From Puia dinghuensis (GTDB taxonomy: Bacteria; Bacteroidota; Bacteroidia; Chitinophagales; Chitinophagaceae), in NCBI GenBank assembly GCA_026225275.1, contig JAMFSL010000057.1:18072-82071 (forward strand): 64,000 bases of DNA, read 5' to 3'. Below the pieces are notes generated by a model. The model did not search any database and was not told the DNA's origin. It saw nothing but the letters and a program-made list of their open reading frames with translations. The translations under genes and the position numbers were made by a program. Within the stretch, counting starts at the first letter, position 1; each line of letters starts with the position of its first letter. Shown in pieces: positions 28,181 through 36,176 of the stretch.

Positions 28181-29599
28181 ATGAAAAATATTTTGTTATA
28201 TACCGGCATTGTATTACTCGTAGCGGGTACCGGGTGTAAGAAATTCATCGACGTGAACAACAATCCTAACAATCCGCTGACAGTACAGGAATCTGTCATC
28301 CTGGGACCTATCGAATACAGCATCGCGCATGGCACCGATGGTCCCGGAAGTGGCGGCGGTGACGGCGAAGGAGATGTGTCGACCTATGCACAGCATATTA
28401 TGCAGACGATCAGTTACAACCAGGTGCCGATCAACTATGGCACGTATCAGTTCCTCAATACGGATATGAACCTGACCTGGAGCAATGTTTACAATAACGG
28501 CCTGATCAATCTCAAGACGCTTATCCAGGAAGCTTCGGCAGACGGCAATAGCGACTATAAGGCCATCGGCGAGATCCTGACGGCATATGAGCTTGGGTTT
28601 ACGACCGATATGTGGGGGGATATTCCCTATTCGAAAGCATTGAACGGAGCGAGCGACTATACGCCCACCTACGATGCACAGGCGACCGTCTATGACAGTA
28701 TCCAGGCCCTGCTGGCCCGGGGGATTGCCGATGCACAGCTCGCGGCGGGTGTGGTGCCCGGTCCGGAGGATTTCTTTTACAATGGCAGCATGACGGAATG
28801 GATAAAGCTGGCCTATAGCCTGGAAGCGCGGTATGACATGCACCTGACCAAGGCGCCGGGGTTTGATGCTACTACTCAGTCCAATCTCGCGCTGACGGCC
28901 CTGCAGAATGGGATGACTGCCGTCACCGATCAATGGAAATTCGGATATCCCGGTGGCTCTACCTCACAAAATCCGTGGTATACGGTAATGCTGCCTTATT
29001 CCACACTGGTCGCCTCTCAGGCGCTCGTCGATACGCTGGTCGCGCATAGTGATCCGCGTTTGCCCATGATGATCTCAGCAGCGCCGAACACAGGGTTGGA
29101 TACGGGCCGGGAGATCGGCGCACCGACCATCGGCACCCTGTTTGACTTTTCCTCTTTGGGGACTTTTTATGCGGCGGTGGGCTCCACGCAATACCTGATG
29201 CCCTATTCCGAAGTGCTGTTCATTCAGGCTGAAGCCTCCTTCCGGGTATCGGGCGTCGCTGCGGCGCAACCTTATTTTACGCAGGCCATTACGACGAACA
29301 TGACTCTCCTGGGTGTTGCTTCGGGGGATATCACTACTTATCTCGCGGCTCGCGGGACGCTGACGACGGGCACGGCCATTCAGCAGATCATCGAAGAAAA
29401 ACGGCTGGCCGACTTCCTATCACCGGAGAATTATGTCGACTGGCGCCGCACCGGTTTCCCGGTACTGACGATCGTACCCAATGCGCAGCAGTCCGGTATT
29501 CCCCGCCGGATGCTCTATCCGCAAACGGAGCTCAATTCGAACCCTCAGCCGCAACAGTCCGCTACCATGCAGGACCGGGTCTGGTGGGATACGCAATAG
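28181..29599 (+). CDS. SusD/RagB-type nutrient-binding outer membrane lipoprotein
   Basis: A 472-residue surface lipoprotein that caps the SusC barrel and binds the glycan. The lipobox is VAGTGC (Cys19), followed by KKFIDVNNNPNNP, typical of the SusD-like type 2 family, in which NxNPNNP is common. TPR-like helices follow (DMWGDIPYSKAL; EWIKLAYSLEARYDMHL), and the C-terminal part ends in the EKRLADFLSPENYVDWRRTGFPVL block, the RagB/SusD signature. The stop lies 3 bp from the stop of a convergent GH30 gene, with no terminator between them, so the two transcripts probably overlap. Confidence 0.95.
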   Translation: MKNILLYTGIVLLVAGTGCKKFIDVNNNPNNPLTVQESVILGPIEYSIAHGTDGPGSGGGDGEGDVSTYAQHIMQTISYNQVPINYGTYQFLNTDMNLTWSNVYNNGLINLKTLIQEASADGNSDYKAIGEILTAYELGFTTDMWGDIPYSKALNGASDYTPTYDAQATVYDSIQALLARGIADAQLAAGVVPGPEDFFYNGSMTEWIKLAYSLEARYDMHLTKAPGFDATTQSNLALTALQNGMTAVTDQWKFGYPGGSTSQNPWYTVMLPYSTLVASQALVDTLVAHSDPRLPMMISAAPNTGLDTGREIGAPTIGTLFDFSSLGTFYAAVGSTQYLMPYSEVLFIQAEASFRVSGVAAAQPYFTQAITTNMTLLGVASGDITTYLAARGTLTTGTAIQQIIEEKRLADFLSPENYVDWRRTGFPVLTIVPNAQQSGIPRRMLYPQTELNSNPQPQQSATMQDRVWWDTQ

Positions 29600-29602
29600 G
29601 TT

Positions 29603-31015
29603 TTAGAACACATAAGTGGCGACGGCGCCTGCATTCAATGTTGGATGCAGGCGTCTGTTTTTATAGTCGATCGTGAAGGCCCGTTTGGTGGCCGTATTAT
29701 TCAGCACGATCAGCACAACCTCGCCTGTATGCGTGCGGAAAGCCACATTCGGCAAGGCCTCATCCGAGTTCGTGCCGATGCGGACCGAGCCGGGCCGGAC
29801 GAATTTCGATGCATGGGCGATGATATAATAGGCGGGATTATGCTGTACTCTGTCCCCGTCGATGGTGACGGCGCCCAGGCAACGGTCGCAACCACCCCTG
29901 TCGGTATGCGGTTCATACAGCGAATCTGCGGCCAGGTTCCATTCCAGCACTACCTTACACCAGTTACGCGTCGCCCCGATGATCAATTTATTGATATGAT
30001 CGGGGATATCCTTACTGAAGTTACCGGGACCACCGACCCATTGCTCAGTAAAGTATAGGTTCTTATCGGGAAAGGAATCGTGTACGGCAGAAAGGGCTTC
30101 TATCTTTCCACCATACAGATGGAAAGCGGATCCATCGACATATTGATTGGCCTGCGGATCCTCCAGGATGGAGAGGGGGTATTCCGGGCGATCGGCATTA
30201 TGGTCGTAAATAATGATCTTCGTATCGAGTAGCGCTTGCTTGAGAGCGGGTCCGAGGTGATTCTTAATAAACTCTCCCTCCTGGGTGGCCGGCATGTACA
30301 TGCTGGGATTATTGCCGGGATGGAGCGGTTCATTCTGAATCGTAATAAAGCTGACTCCGATCCCCTGTTGCTGCATGGCCTGAATATACTGCACCAGGTA
30401 TTGGGCATATGCGGACTCATATTGCGGGAGCAGACTGCCGCCGCGAGTGTCATGATTCGTCTTCATCCAGGCCGGCGCCGACCAGGGCGAGCCCAGTATC
30501 TTAATAGTCGGTTGCAGGTCCAGTATCTCCTTTAGCACGGGAACCACGTCTTTTAAGTCCGGCCCCAGGTCAAAGTGGGTCATGGCCGTATCCGTTTGGC
30601 CTGCGGGGAGGTCATCATAGGAAAAGGCATGATCGTTCAGATCCGAGGCGCCGATACTGACGCGGACATAGCTGGAGCCGATATGGGTACTGTCGGTAGT
30701 GAAGAGATCTTTCAATAACTCCGCGCGGGCGGAGGCACTCATCTGCATCAGATGTGCCGCGCTGCCGCCGGTCAGGCAAAATCCAAAGCCATCGATGCTT
30801 TGGTATTTTTTCGAGTCGTCGATGACGATCGTCGGATCTGCGGGAAATTCGTTGCCCTTCTCCAGGTGGGCTTCATCAGGTTGTCGCTGAAAAAAAATAG
30901 CCTGTGAGGGGTCCGTCAGCCAGGTGCTGACTGCCTTGTCTTTTTGTGCCGATGCTTTTTCCAAGCCGCAGACGAGTGCCGCGGCAGCTAATGTAACTTT
31001 GAATATTGATGCCAT
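29603..31015 (-). CDS. GH30 family glycoside hydrolase (first copy)
   Basis: A 470-residue secreted retaining glycosidase of the GH30 clan-A fold (TIM barrel plus beta-sandwich). A signal peptide (LAAAALVCGLEKASA) is present. The acid/base is Glu229 in FITIQNEP and the nucleophile Glu324 in LYFTEQWVG. The substrate loop region ILGSPWSAPAWMK is typical of the glucosylceramidase/endo-beta-1,6-glucanase branch. The C-terminal beta-domain includes IAHASKFVRPGSVRI. It follows the second GH30 gene after 5 bp on the same strand. By its similarity to GH30 members in other Bacteroidota loci, beta-1,6-glucan is a reasonable substrate guess; subfamily placement needs a tree. Confidence 0.9.
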   Translation of the reverse strand: MASIFKVTLAAAALVCGLEKASAQKDKAVSTWLTDPSQAIFFQRQPDEAHLEKGNEFPADPTIVIDDSKKYQSIDGFGFCLTGGSAAHLMQMSASARAELLKDLFTTDSTHIGSSYVRVSIGASDLNDHAFSYDDLPAGQTDTAMTHFDLGPDLKDVVPVLKEILDLQPTIKILGSPWSAPAWMKTNHDTRGGSLLPQYESAYAQYLVQYIQAMQQQGIGVSFITIQNEPLHPGNNPSMYMPATQEGEFIKNHLGPALKQALLDTKIIIYDHNADRPEYPLSILEDPQANQYVDGSAFHLYGGKIEALSAVHDSFPDKNLYFTEQWVGGPGNFSKDIPDHINKLIIGATRNWCKVVLEWNLAADSLYEPHTDRGGCDRCLGAVTIDGDRVQHNPAYYIIAHASKFVRPGSVRIGTNSDEALPNVAFRTHTGEVVLIVLNNTATKRAFTIDYKNRRLHPTLNAGAVATYVF

Positions 31016-31020
31016 TGTTC

Positions 31021-32451
31021 TTATTTGATCATTATCGTAGCGATAGAGTGCGGTAAGCTTTCCGTGACCGCTGCTTTGCCCTTCCAGATGAGGTGGTAAG
31101 GCAGGTGCTGATCGGTCGTATTCATAACGATGACAACGATACTGCCATCTTTGTTCAGAAAACCCGTCGTTTGTAAGGCAGGACGGTTAGTGGAGACGGC
31201 AATACGCCGGGCTCCGGGACGAACGAACTTCGAGAACTGCCCGATATAATAAAACGCATTGGTATAGATCAGTGTTCCGTTCCGGGTATCGGCATGAATC
31301 GGCGCAAAGCAAAAATTGCCGACGTGGTTGGGGCCGCCTTTCTCATCCAACAGGATATTCCAGTCCGTCCAGCCTACCGCCCCATCGTTGAAATCATTGA
31401 TCATGGAATAACCATACCGTTCACTGAGAGACCAGGATTGGAGACTGTCGAAGGAATATGCTTCCTTGCAACCTTCGGTGAAGATCAGATGGGTATTTGG
31501 AAAAGCCTGATTGACCATCTTCACATTGTCGAATTGCATGGGATTACCCGTCCATGTCTCATACCAGTGATAGCCGATCCCCCAGACATACCTGGCAGCG
31601 GCGGGATCTTCGAGGATGGTGCTGGCGCGTTGATAAACCAGATCGCGGTTGTGGTCCCAGGCGATCAGTTTCTTACTGCCGAGTCCGGCCTTTTGCAGGG
31701 TTGGGCCGAGGTAGTTTTTGATGAAATCACGCTCGTCCTCAGCAGTGTAAATACAAGACTCCCATTTCTGTGTCGCCATCGGTTCGTTCTGCACGGTCAA
31801 TCCCCACACCGGGATACCTTTTGCCTCATACGTATGAATAAATTTCACATAAAAATTGGCCCAGCTCTGGTCATATTCCGGCTTCAGCTTACCACCGCCG
31901 GTGACGCTGTTGTTATCCTTCATCCAGGCGGGCGGACTCCAGGGGGAGACGAACAGGCGCAGCTGGCCGCCGGCTGCCGCAATGGCCTGTTTGATCAGCG
32001 GGATGCGGTATTGCTCGTCATGGGTGACACTGAACGTGGTCAGTTGCCGGTCATTATCCGCGACATAGCTATAGCTGTCGCTGGAAAAATCACAGCTTTG
32101 GATATTCGTCCGGGCAAGCGTATAGCCGATACCGGTACCCGGATTGTAATAGGCCGTCAGTAGTTCCTGTTGTTTGTCTTTGGGCAATTTGGCAAATGTC
32201 TCCGCTGCTGCATCTGTCAGTGCGCCGCCGATGCCGATAATCGTTTGAAAGTTGGCGGAAGCGTCCACCAGTACAAAGGGTTCCGTTTCCTTTGGCTGCT
32301 GATAGGCGGAAAAATTCAATTGACCGTTCGGGGATAGGCGAAGGTCGGTTTTGGCGGCGGTGGTGTAGACAGTAGCGGTCTTTTGTCCCAGGGCCGCTAG
32401 CCCCGACAGATACAATAGTGAGGATAGGCTGATTTTCAGGCAAGCGTTCAT
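31021..32451 (-). CDS. GH30 family glycoside hydrolase (second copy)
   Basis: A 476-residue secreted GH30 enzyme, clearly divergent from its neighbour. The acid/base is Glu223 in LTVQNEP and the nucleophile Glu326 in LIFTEGCKE. The barrel start is FQTIIGIGGALTDAAAETF, and VSPWSPPAWMKDNN forms the active-site loop. The start is the ATG at 32451, which begins a signal peptide (MNACLKISLSSLLYLSGLAALGQ); the open frame continues 73 codons upstream, but that part lies over the dusB gene and lacks a signal peptide. The ATG overlaps the dusB stop by 4 bp, so the enzyme may be translated from the dusB transcript. Likely a glucosylceramidase-like or beta-1,6-glucan-active exo-enzyme. Confidence 0.9.
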   Translation of the reverse strand: MNACLKISLSSLLYLSGLAALGQKTATVYTTAAKTDLRLSPNGQLNFSAYQQPKETEPFVLVDASANFQTIIGIGGALTDAAAETFAKLPKDKQQELLTAYYNPGTGIGYTLARTNIQSCDFSSDSYSYVADNDRQLTTFSVTHDEQYRIPLIKQAIAAAGGQLRLFVSPWSPPAWMKDNNSVTGGGKLKPEYDQSWANFYVKFIHTYEAKGIPVWGLTVQNEPMATQKWESCIYTAEDERDFIKNYLGPTLQKAGLGSKKLIAWDHNRDLVYQRASTILEDPAAARYVWGIGYHWYETWTGNPMQFDNVKMVNQAFPNTHLIFTEGCKEAYSFDSLQSWSLSERYGYSMINDFNDGAVGWTDWNILLDEKGGPNHVGNFCFAPIHADTRNGTLIYTNAFYYIGQFSKFVRPGARRIAVSTNRPALQTTGFLNKDGSIVVIVMNTTDQHLPYHLIWKGKAAVTESLPHSIATIMIK

Positions 32452-33479
32452 ATAGTGCAATTTGTGTGATAATTCACCAGTTGAATGGGTTCGGCGGCAA
32501 GGGCATAGCCATGGTACTGCCGGCCGATAGACTGCAGGGAGGCGATCACCGCCTCGGGTTCCGACAGGCGCACCAGGTCTTTCAGGTGCTCCCGGATACC
32601 GGGCAATCCTTTGAGATAAGGCCCATACCGGCCCCGCATTTCCCGTAAGCCATGCACCGGGCCGGCCCATGCCAGTGCTCCTTTGAGGTGCTGCAGGCAG
32701 ACCGCAACCCGCTCTTCCACGGTCGGGGCAGCCAATATTTCCTTTGTATCGATATAGTGTCTGATTTCCCGGAAGATCCAGGGATACCCGATGGCAGCCC
32801 GGCCGATCATGACACCGTCGACGCCGTAACGATTCCGGTATTCCAGCGCCTTTTGCGGGCTGTCGATATCTCCATTGCCGAAGATAGGAATGTGCATGCG
32901 GGGATTGTTCTTCACCCTGCCGATGAGGGTCCAGTCTGCCTCACCCTTATACAACTGACAACGCGTCCGTCCATGGATCGTCAGCGCCCGGATGCCCGCG
33001 TCCTGCAGCCGCTCCGCTATGTCTTCGATGTTTTTGGAATGGTCATCCCAGCCCAGCCGGGTCTTGACCGTGACGGGCAGCCGGGTAGATCTCACACAGG
33101 CTGCGGTCAGCCTCACCATCCTGTCGGGATCTTTCAGCACGCCTGCACCGGCGCCTTTCCCTACCACACCTTTCACCGGGCAGCCGAAATTGATATCCAG
33201 CAGGTCGGGACGGGTCGCATCGACGATAGCAGCGGCCCTGGCCAGCACTTCCTCGTCCCCGCCGTATAACTGAATACCCACCGGCCGCTCACCTTCGAAA
33301 ATATCCAGCTTCCGGCGACTGCTGGCAGTTCCTTTCAGCAGGCCTTCACTGGAAATGAATTCAGTGTAGATGAGGTCCGCCCCGTTAGCCTTGCAAACCG
33401 CACGAAAAGGCGGGTCGCTGACGTCTTCCATCGGCGCCAGCAATAAGGGGAAATCGGGCAAAGAAAGGGAACCAATCAT
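32448..33479 (-). CDS. dusB: tRNA-dihydrouridine synthase (DusB-like)
   Basis: A 343-residue FMN enzyme that reduces uridine to dihydrouridine in tRNA. FMN-barrel motifs are visible: LLLAPMEDVSDPPFR at the N-terminus, LDINFGCPVKGVVGKGAGAGVL with catalytic Cys100, VTVKTRLGWDD, ALTIHGRTRCQLYKG and FGNGDIDSPQKAL followed by DGVMIGRAAIGYPWIF. The short C-terminal helical domain is present. The KGAGAGVLKDP loop fits the DusB branch. It is an intracellular housekeeping enzyme sitting directly upstream of, and overlapping by 4 bp, a secreted glycosidase gene. A -7 box ends 8 bp before the ATG, so the mRNA may be leaderless. Confidence 0.94.
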   Translation of the reverse strand: MIGSLSLPDFPLLLAPMEDVSDPPFRAVCKANGADLIYTEFISSEGLLKGTASSRRKLDIFEGERPVGIQLYGGDEEVLARAAAIVDATRPDLLDINFGCPVKGVVGKGAGAGVLKDPDRMVRLTAACVRSTRLPVTVKTRLGWDDHSKNIEDIAERLQDAGIRALTIHGRTRCQLYKGEADWTLIGRVKNNPRMHIPIFGNGDIDSPQKALEYRNRYGVDGVMIGRAAIGYPWIFREIRHYIDTKEILAAPTVEERVAVCLQHLKGALAWAGPVHGLREMRGRYGPYLKGLPGIREHLKDLVRLSEPEAVIASLQSIGRQYHGYALAAEPIQLVNYHTNCTI

Positions 33480-33487
33480 GATGGCCG

Positions 33488-33495
33488 CAAATTTA
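33488..33495 (-). promoter_or_regulatory. Candidate -7 promoter box for dusB, nearly leaderless
   Basis: The minus strand reads TAAATTTG, an exact TAnnTTTG, 8 bp before the dusB ATG at 33479. Transcription would begin at or very near the start codon. No clear -33 element is found at the usual spacing. Confidence 0.4.
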
Positions 33496-33603
33496 GCTCA
33501 AAATCGCCGATCCATGAGGAATCGCACGTTTATCCGCCCATATGACACGCTAATCCGTAAAATCTACTATCTGGCAATAAAGGGAATGGGGCACTCTTAT
33601 ATT

Positions 33604-33633
33604 AAAAAAGGCCGCCCTGTTTGGGGTGGCCTT
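33604..33633 (-). terminator. Intrinsic terminator after the 37-residue peptide gene
   Basis: Near-perfect 10-bp arms (33608-33617 and 33624-33633, one internal mismatch on this strand) around a six-base loop. On the minus strand the hairpin is followed by a T6 run (complement of 33604-33609). It lies 26 bp beyond the stop of the small gene. Confidence 0.75.
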
Positions 33634-33659
33634 AATCTTTTATGGTCGGATGTCATGGA

Positions 33660-33773
33660 TTAGCCTACCGTCGCAATAATGAAGATATACGATAAGAACA
33701 TGACCAAGCCGAGAAAGGAGACAGCAAGCAACACCGTGACAGCCGTCTCACCGAGATGAATAGAATGTTTCAT
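33660..33773 (-). CDS. Small single-pass membrane protein, 37 residues
   Basis: The peptide begins MKHSIHLGETAVTVLL and continues as one hydrophobic helix of about 25 residues (LAVSFLGLVMFLSYIFIIATVG) to its end. The family is not recognised. It is probably real because a promoter-like pair (33812-33841) precedes it and an intrinsic terminator (33604-33633) follows, forming a complete one-gene unit between dusB and GH92. A longer frame starting at 33857 would span the promoter and is less likely. Single-helix proteins of this kind often bind and tune a larger membrane complex; the partner is unknown. Confidence 0.6.
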   Translation of the reverse strand: MKHSIHLGETAVTVLLAVSFLGLVMFLSYIFIIATVG

Positions 33774-33811
33774 ATGGCGGATTTTTAATGATAAAATCGA
33801 ATCGTCATATA

Positions 33812-33841
33812 CAAGATATATAAAAAAATCCGCATTTGCAA
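33812..33841 (-). promoter_or_regulatory. Promoter-like pair for the 37-residue peptide gene
   Basis: The minus strand carries TTG (complement of 33839-33841), a 20-bp spacer and TATCTTG (complement of 33812-33818), one base short of TAnnTTTG. The start codon at 33773 follows 38 bp later. Confidence 0.4.
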
Positions 33842-33878
33842 GGCCCGCAAAAGACAAATTGACCGTATCTTATGGGGT

Positions 33879-36167
33879 CTAGTGCTTTGCACTCATATAA
33901 AACACCAGTTTTCCTCCATTCAGGATCTCATCATGGGTGATATACCGGCGGGTAAGGATTTGTCCGTTGAGGGTCACCTTTTTGACATATACATTCTTTT
34001 CGCTCTGGTCTTTCGCTTCGATGGTAAAGGTCTTTCCATTTTCCAGCTGTAAAACGGCTCCATCGATGGCCGGGCTGCCCAGCGAATATTCATCCGAGCC
34101 CGGCGCCACCGGATAAAAGCCCAGTGCGGTGAAGATATACCAGGCGCTCATCTGCCCCGTGTCGTCATTACCACCCAGCCCATCCGGGCGCGCATGGTAC
34201 TGGTTCCCGAGGATCATCCGCACCCTTTCCTGTGTCTTCCAGGGCTGATCCGTCCAGTTGTACAGATAAGCAACATGATGGGAGGGCTCGTTGCCATGGA
34301 CATAACCGCCGATGATGCCATCGCGGGTGATATCCTCCGTTTCAGCAAAAAATTTATCCGGCAGTGTCATGGTAAACAGCGAATCCAGATATTGCACGAA
34401 GTGTTTTTTGCCACCCATCAGCTGTATGAGCCCGGTCGGGTCATGCGGCACGTACAGCGTATAGTTCCAGGCGTTGCCTTCGATAAAGCCCTGCCCGTCC
34501 GTGCTCAGCACGTCGAAAGCAGGCCGGAAGCTGCCGTCACTCAGCCGTGGACGCATGTAACCGATGGAGGGATCGAAAACGTTCTTATAATTCTCTGCGC
34601 GTTTGGAATAGGTGGCATAGACATCCATCCGACCCAGTTTTTTCGCCGCCTGGGCGATAGCCCAGTCGTCATAAGCGTATTCGAGGGTCGAAGAGACGGA
34701 CACATCGCTGGCTTCGGAAGGAATATAGCCCTTATCGATATACACGCCGATATCTTCGAAGCTGCGCCGGTTGGAGGTAGTGATACAGGCATCCAGCGCC
34801 GCATTGGCATCGAAAGGCGCATTCCCTTTCACGATGGCATCTGCGATCACCGCTACACTGTGATACCCGGACATGCACCAGGTTTCATTCGAAGCGAAGG
34901 CCCAGATCGGCAGCATATGTTCGGGGCTTTGGCTGTAATGCGCCAGCATCGACCGAATCATATCCACATTACGGTGCGGCTGTAGGATATTGAACAGGGG
35001 ATGAAGGGCCCGGTGGGTATCCCAGAGTGAAAAAGTAGTGTAATTGACAAAACCATCCGCCTTGTGGTTGACCTGGTCGAGTCCCCGGTATGAACCGTCT
35101 ACATCCATATAGACGGTGGGATTGATATAGGCATGGTAAAGGGAGGTATAGAAATTGTCCTTCTGTTCCTTGCCGGCCTGGATCTGAACTTTGGATAGCT
35201 CGGTGTTCCAGGCGGCCTGCCCCTGGCGCTTTACCTGCTCAAAATCCCAGCCCGGCGCTTCCGTGCGAAGATTTAGGAGCGCGCCTTCTGTGCTGACAGC
35301 GGACAGTGCGAATTTCACCTTGATCTGATCGCCTTCCTTCGTGTGGAAGTCGAAATGCATCCGAAGCTGTCTGCCGGCGATCTCAGGGAAATTATGGTCC
35401 TGGTCGAACTTTCCCCAGAACCCGCGGTAGACTTCTTTTTTGGAATAGTTGCGGCTGCCGTATTGCTCGAACGGTTTCGAAAAGGTCATCGCAAAATAAA
35501 GTGTCCTCGTACGGCCCCAGCCGCTGGTCTCGCGGTAACCGGTCACGAGCGTATCGTTCACCACCCGCACATAAGTCCAGACATTTTTGTCTTCATAGTT
35601 ATAGATGCCGCTGATCAGATCGAGGATGATGTGCGACTGGTCGGAAGCAGGGAAAGTATATTGATGAAATCCTACCCGGGTGGTGGTCGTCAGTTCAGCC
35701 AGGATATTATAATCTTCCAGTTTTACCTTGTAGTAGTCGGCCTCGGCCACTTCCGTCGAATGACTAAACGCCGAACGAAAACCGCTGCGTGGCTGGCTCG
35801 CCACCCCCGGATTCATTTTTAGTTCGCCCGTCGTGGGCATGATGAGGAAATCTCCGAGGTCCGAATGGCCGGTACCGCTGAAATGGGTATGGCTGAAGCC
35901 TACGATAGTCTTATCGTCGTATTGATAGCCGGCGCAGTATTTATAGACATCGGGATTGTATTTGCCGTTCTGTTCGTAGGGGATCGTATCCGTATCGGGG
36001 CTGAGCTGCACCATGCCGAAAGGGGATGTGGCGCCGGGATAAGTATGGCCCATGCGTTGGGTGCCGATGATTGGATGCACGTACTGCAGCAGGTCTTCTG
36101 TGGCGGGGGACTGGGCGGATAAAATGAAAGGAATGAAGAGGAAAAGCGGGTTCAAAATGTTGCGCAT
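33879..36167 (-). CDS. GH92 family alpha-mannosidase, secreted
   Basis: A 762-residue calcium-dependent exo-alpha-mannosidase of family GH92, full length for the family. A signal peptide (NPLFLFIPFILSAQ) is followed by YVHPIIGTQRMGHTYPGATSPFGMVQLSPDT, the classic N-terminal signature, and GFSHTHFSGTGHSDLGD. The catalytic alpha/alpha-barrel holds QGFIEGNAWNYTLYVPHD, a candidate for the acid Glu, and GNDDTGQMSAWYIFTALGFYPVAPG, with the paired Asp expected for base activation and metal binding. GH92 enzymes trim alpha-1,2/1,3/1,6-mannosides of N-glycans or fungal mannan. It lies 9 bp downstream of the GtaA-like gene in the same orientation and so is probably co-transcribed with it. Confidence 0.95.
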   Translation of the reverse strand: MRNILNPLFLFIPFILSAQSPATEDLLQYVHPIIGTQRMGHTYPGATSPFGMVQLSPDTDTIPYEQNGKYNPDVYKYCAGYQYDDKTIVGFSHTHFSGTGHSDLGDFLIMPTTGELKMNPGVASQPRSGFRSAFSHSTEVAEADYYKVKLEDYNILAELTTTTRVGFHQYTFPASDQSHIILDLISGIYNYEDKNVWTYVRVVNDTLVTGYRETSGWGRTRTLYFAMTFSKPFEQYGSRNYSKKEVYRGFWGKFDQDHNFPEIAGRQLRMHFDFHTKEGDQIKVKFALSAVSTEGALLNLRTEAPGWDFEQVKRQGQAAWNTELSKVQIQAGKEQKDNFYTSLYHAYINPTVYMDVDGSYRGLDQVNHKADGFVNYTTFSLWDTHRALHPLFNILQPHRNVDMIRSMLAHYSQSPEHMLPIWAFASNETWCMSGYHSVAVIADAIVKGNAPFDANAALDACITTSNRRSFEDIGVYIDKGYIPSEASDVSVSSTLEYAYDDWAIAQAAKKLGRMDVYATYSKRAENYKNVFDPSIGYMRPRLSDGSFRPAFDVLSTDGQGFIEGNAWNYTLYVPHDPTGLIQLMGGKKHFVQYLDSLFTMTLPDKFFAETEDITRDGIIGGYVHGNEPSHHVAYLYNWTDQPWKTQERVRMILGNQYHARPDGLGGNDDTGQMSAWYIFTALGFYPVAPGSDEYSLGSPAIDGAVLQLENGKTFTIEAKDQSEKNVYVKKVTLNGQILTRRYITHDEILNGGKLVFYMSAKH

Positions 36168-36176
36168 AGTTGATCT

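Noticed and set aside
31294..32163. Plus-strand open frame (289 residues) across the second GH30 gene
   Set aside because: It lies opposite clear GH30 catalytic motifs and has no signal, domain or ribosome-binding context.
32452..32670. N-terminal extension of the second GH30 protein
   Set aside because: It overlies dusB and would bury the signal peptide; the ATG at 32451 opens a clean signal sequence.
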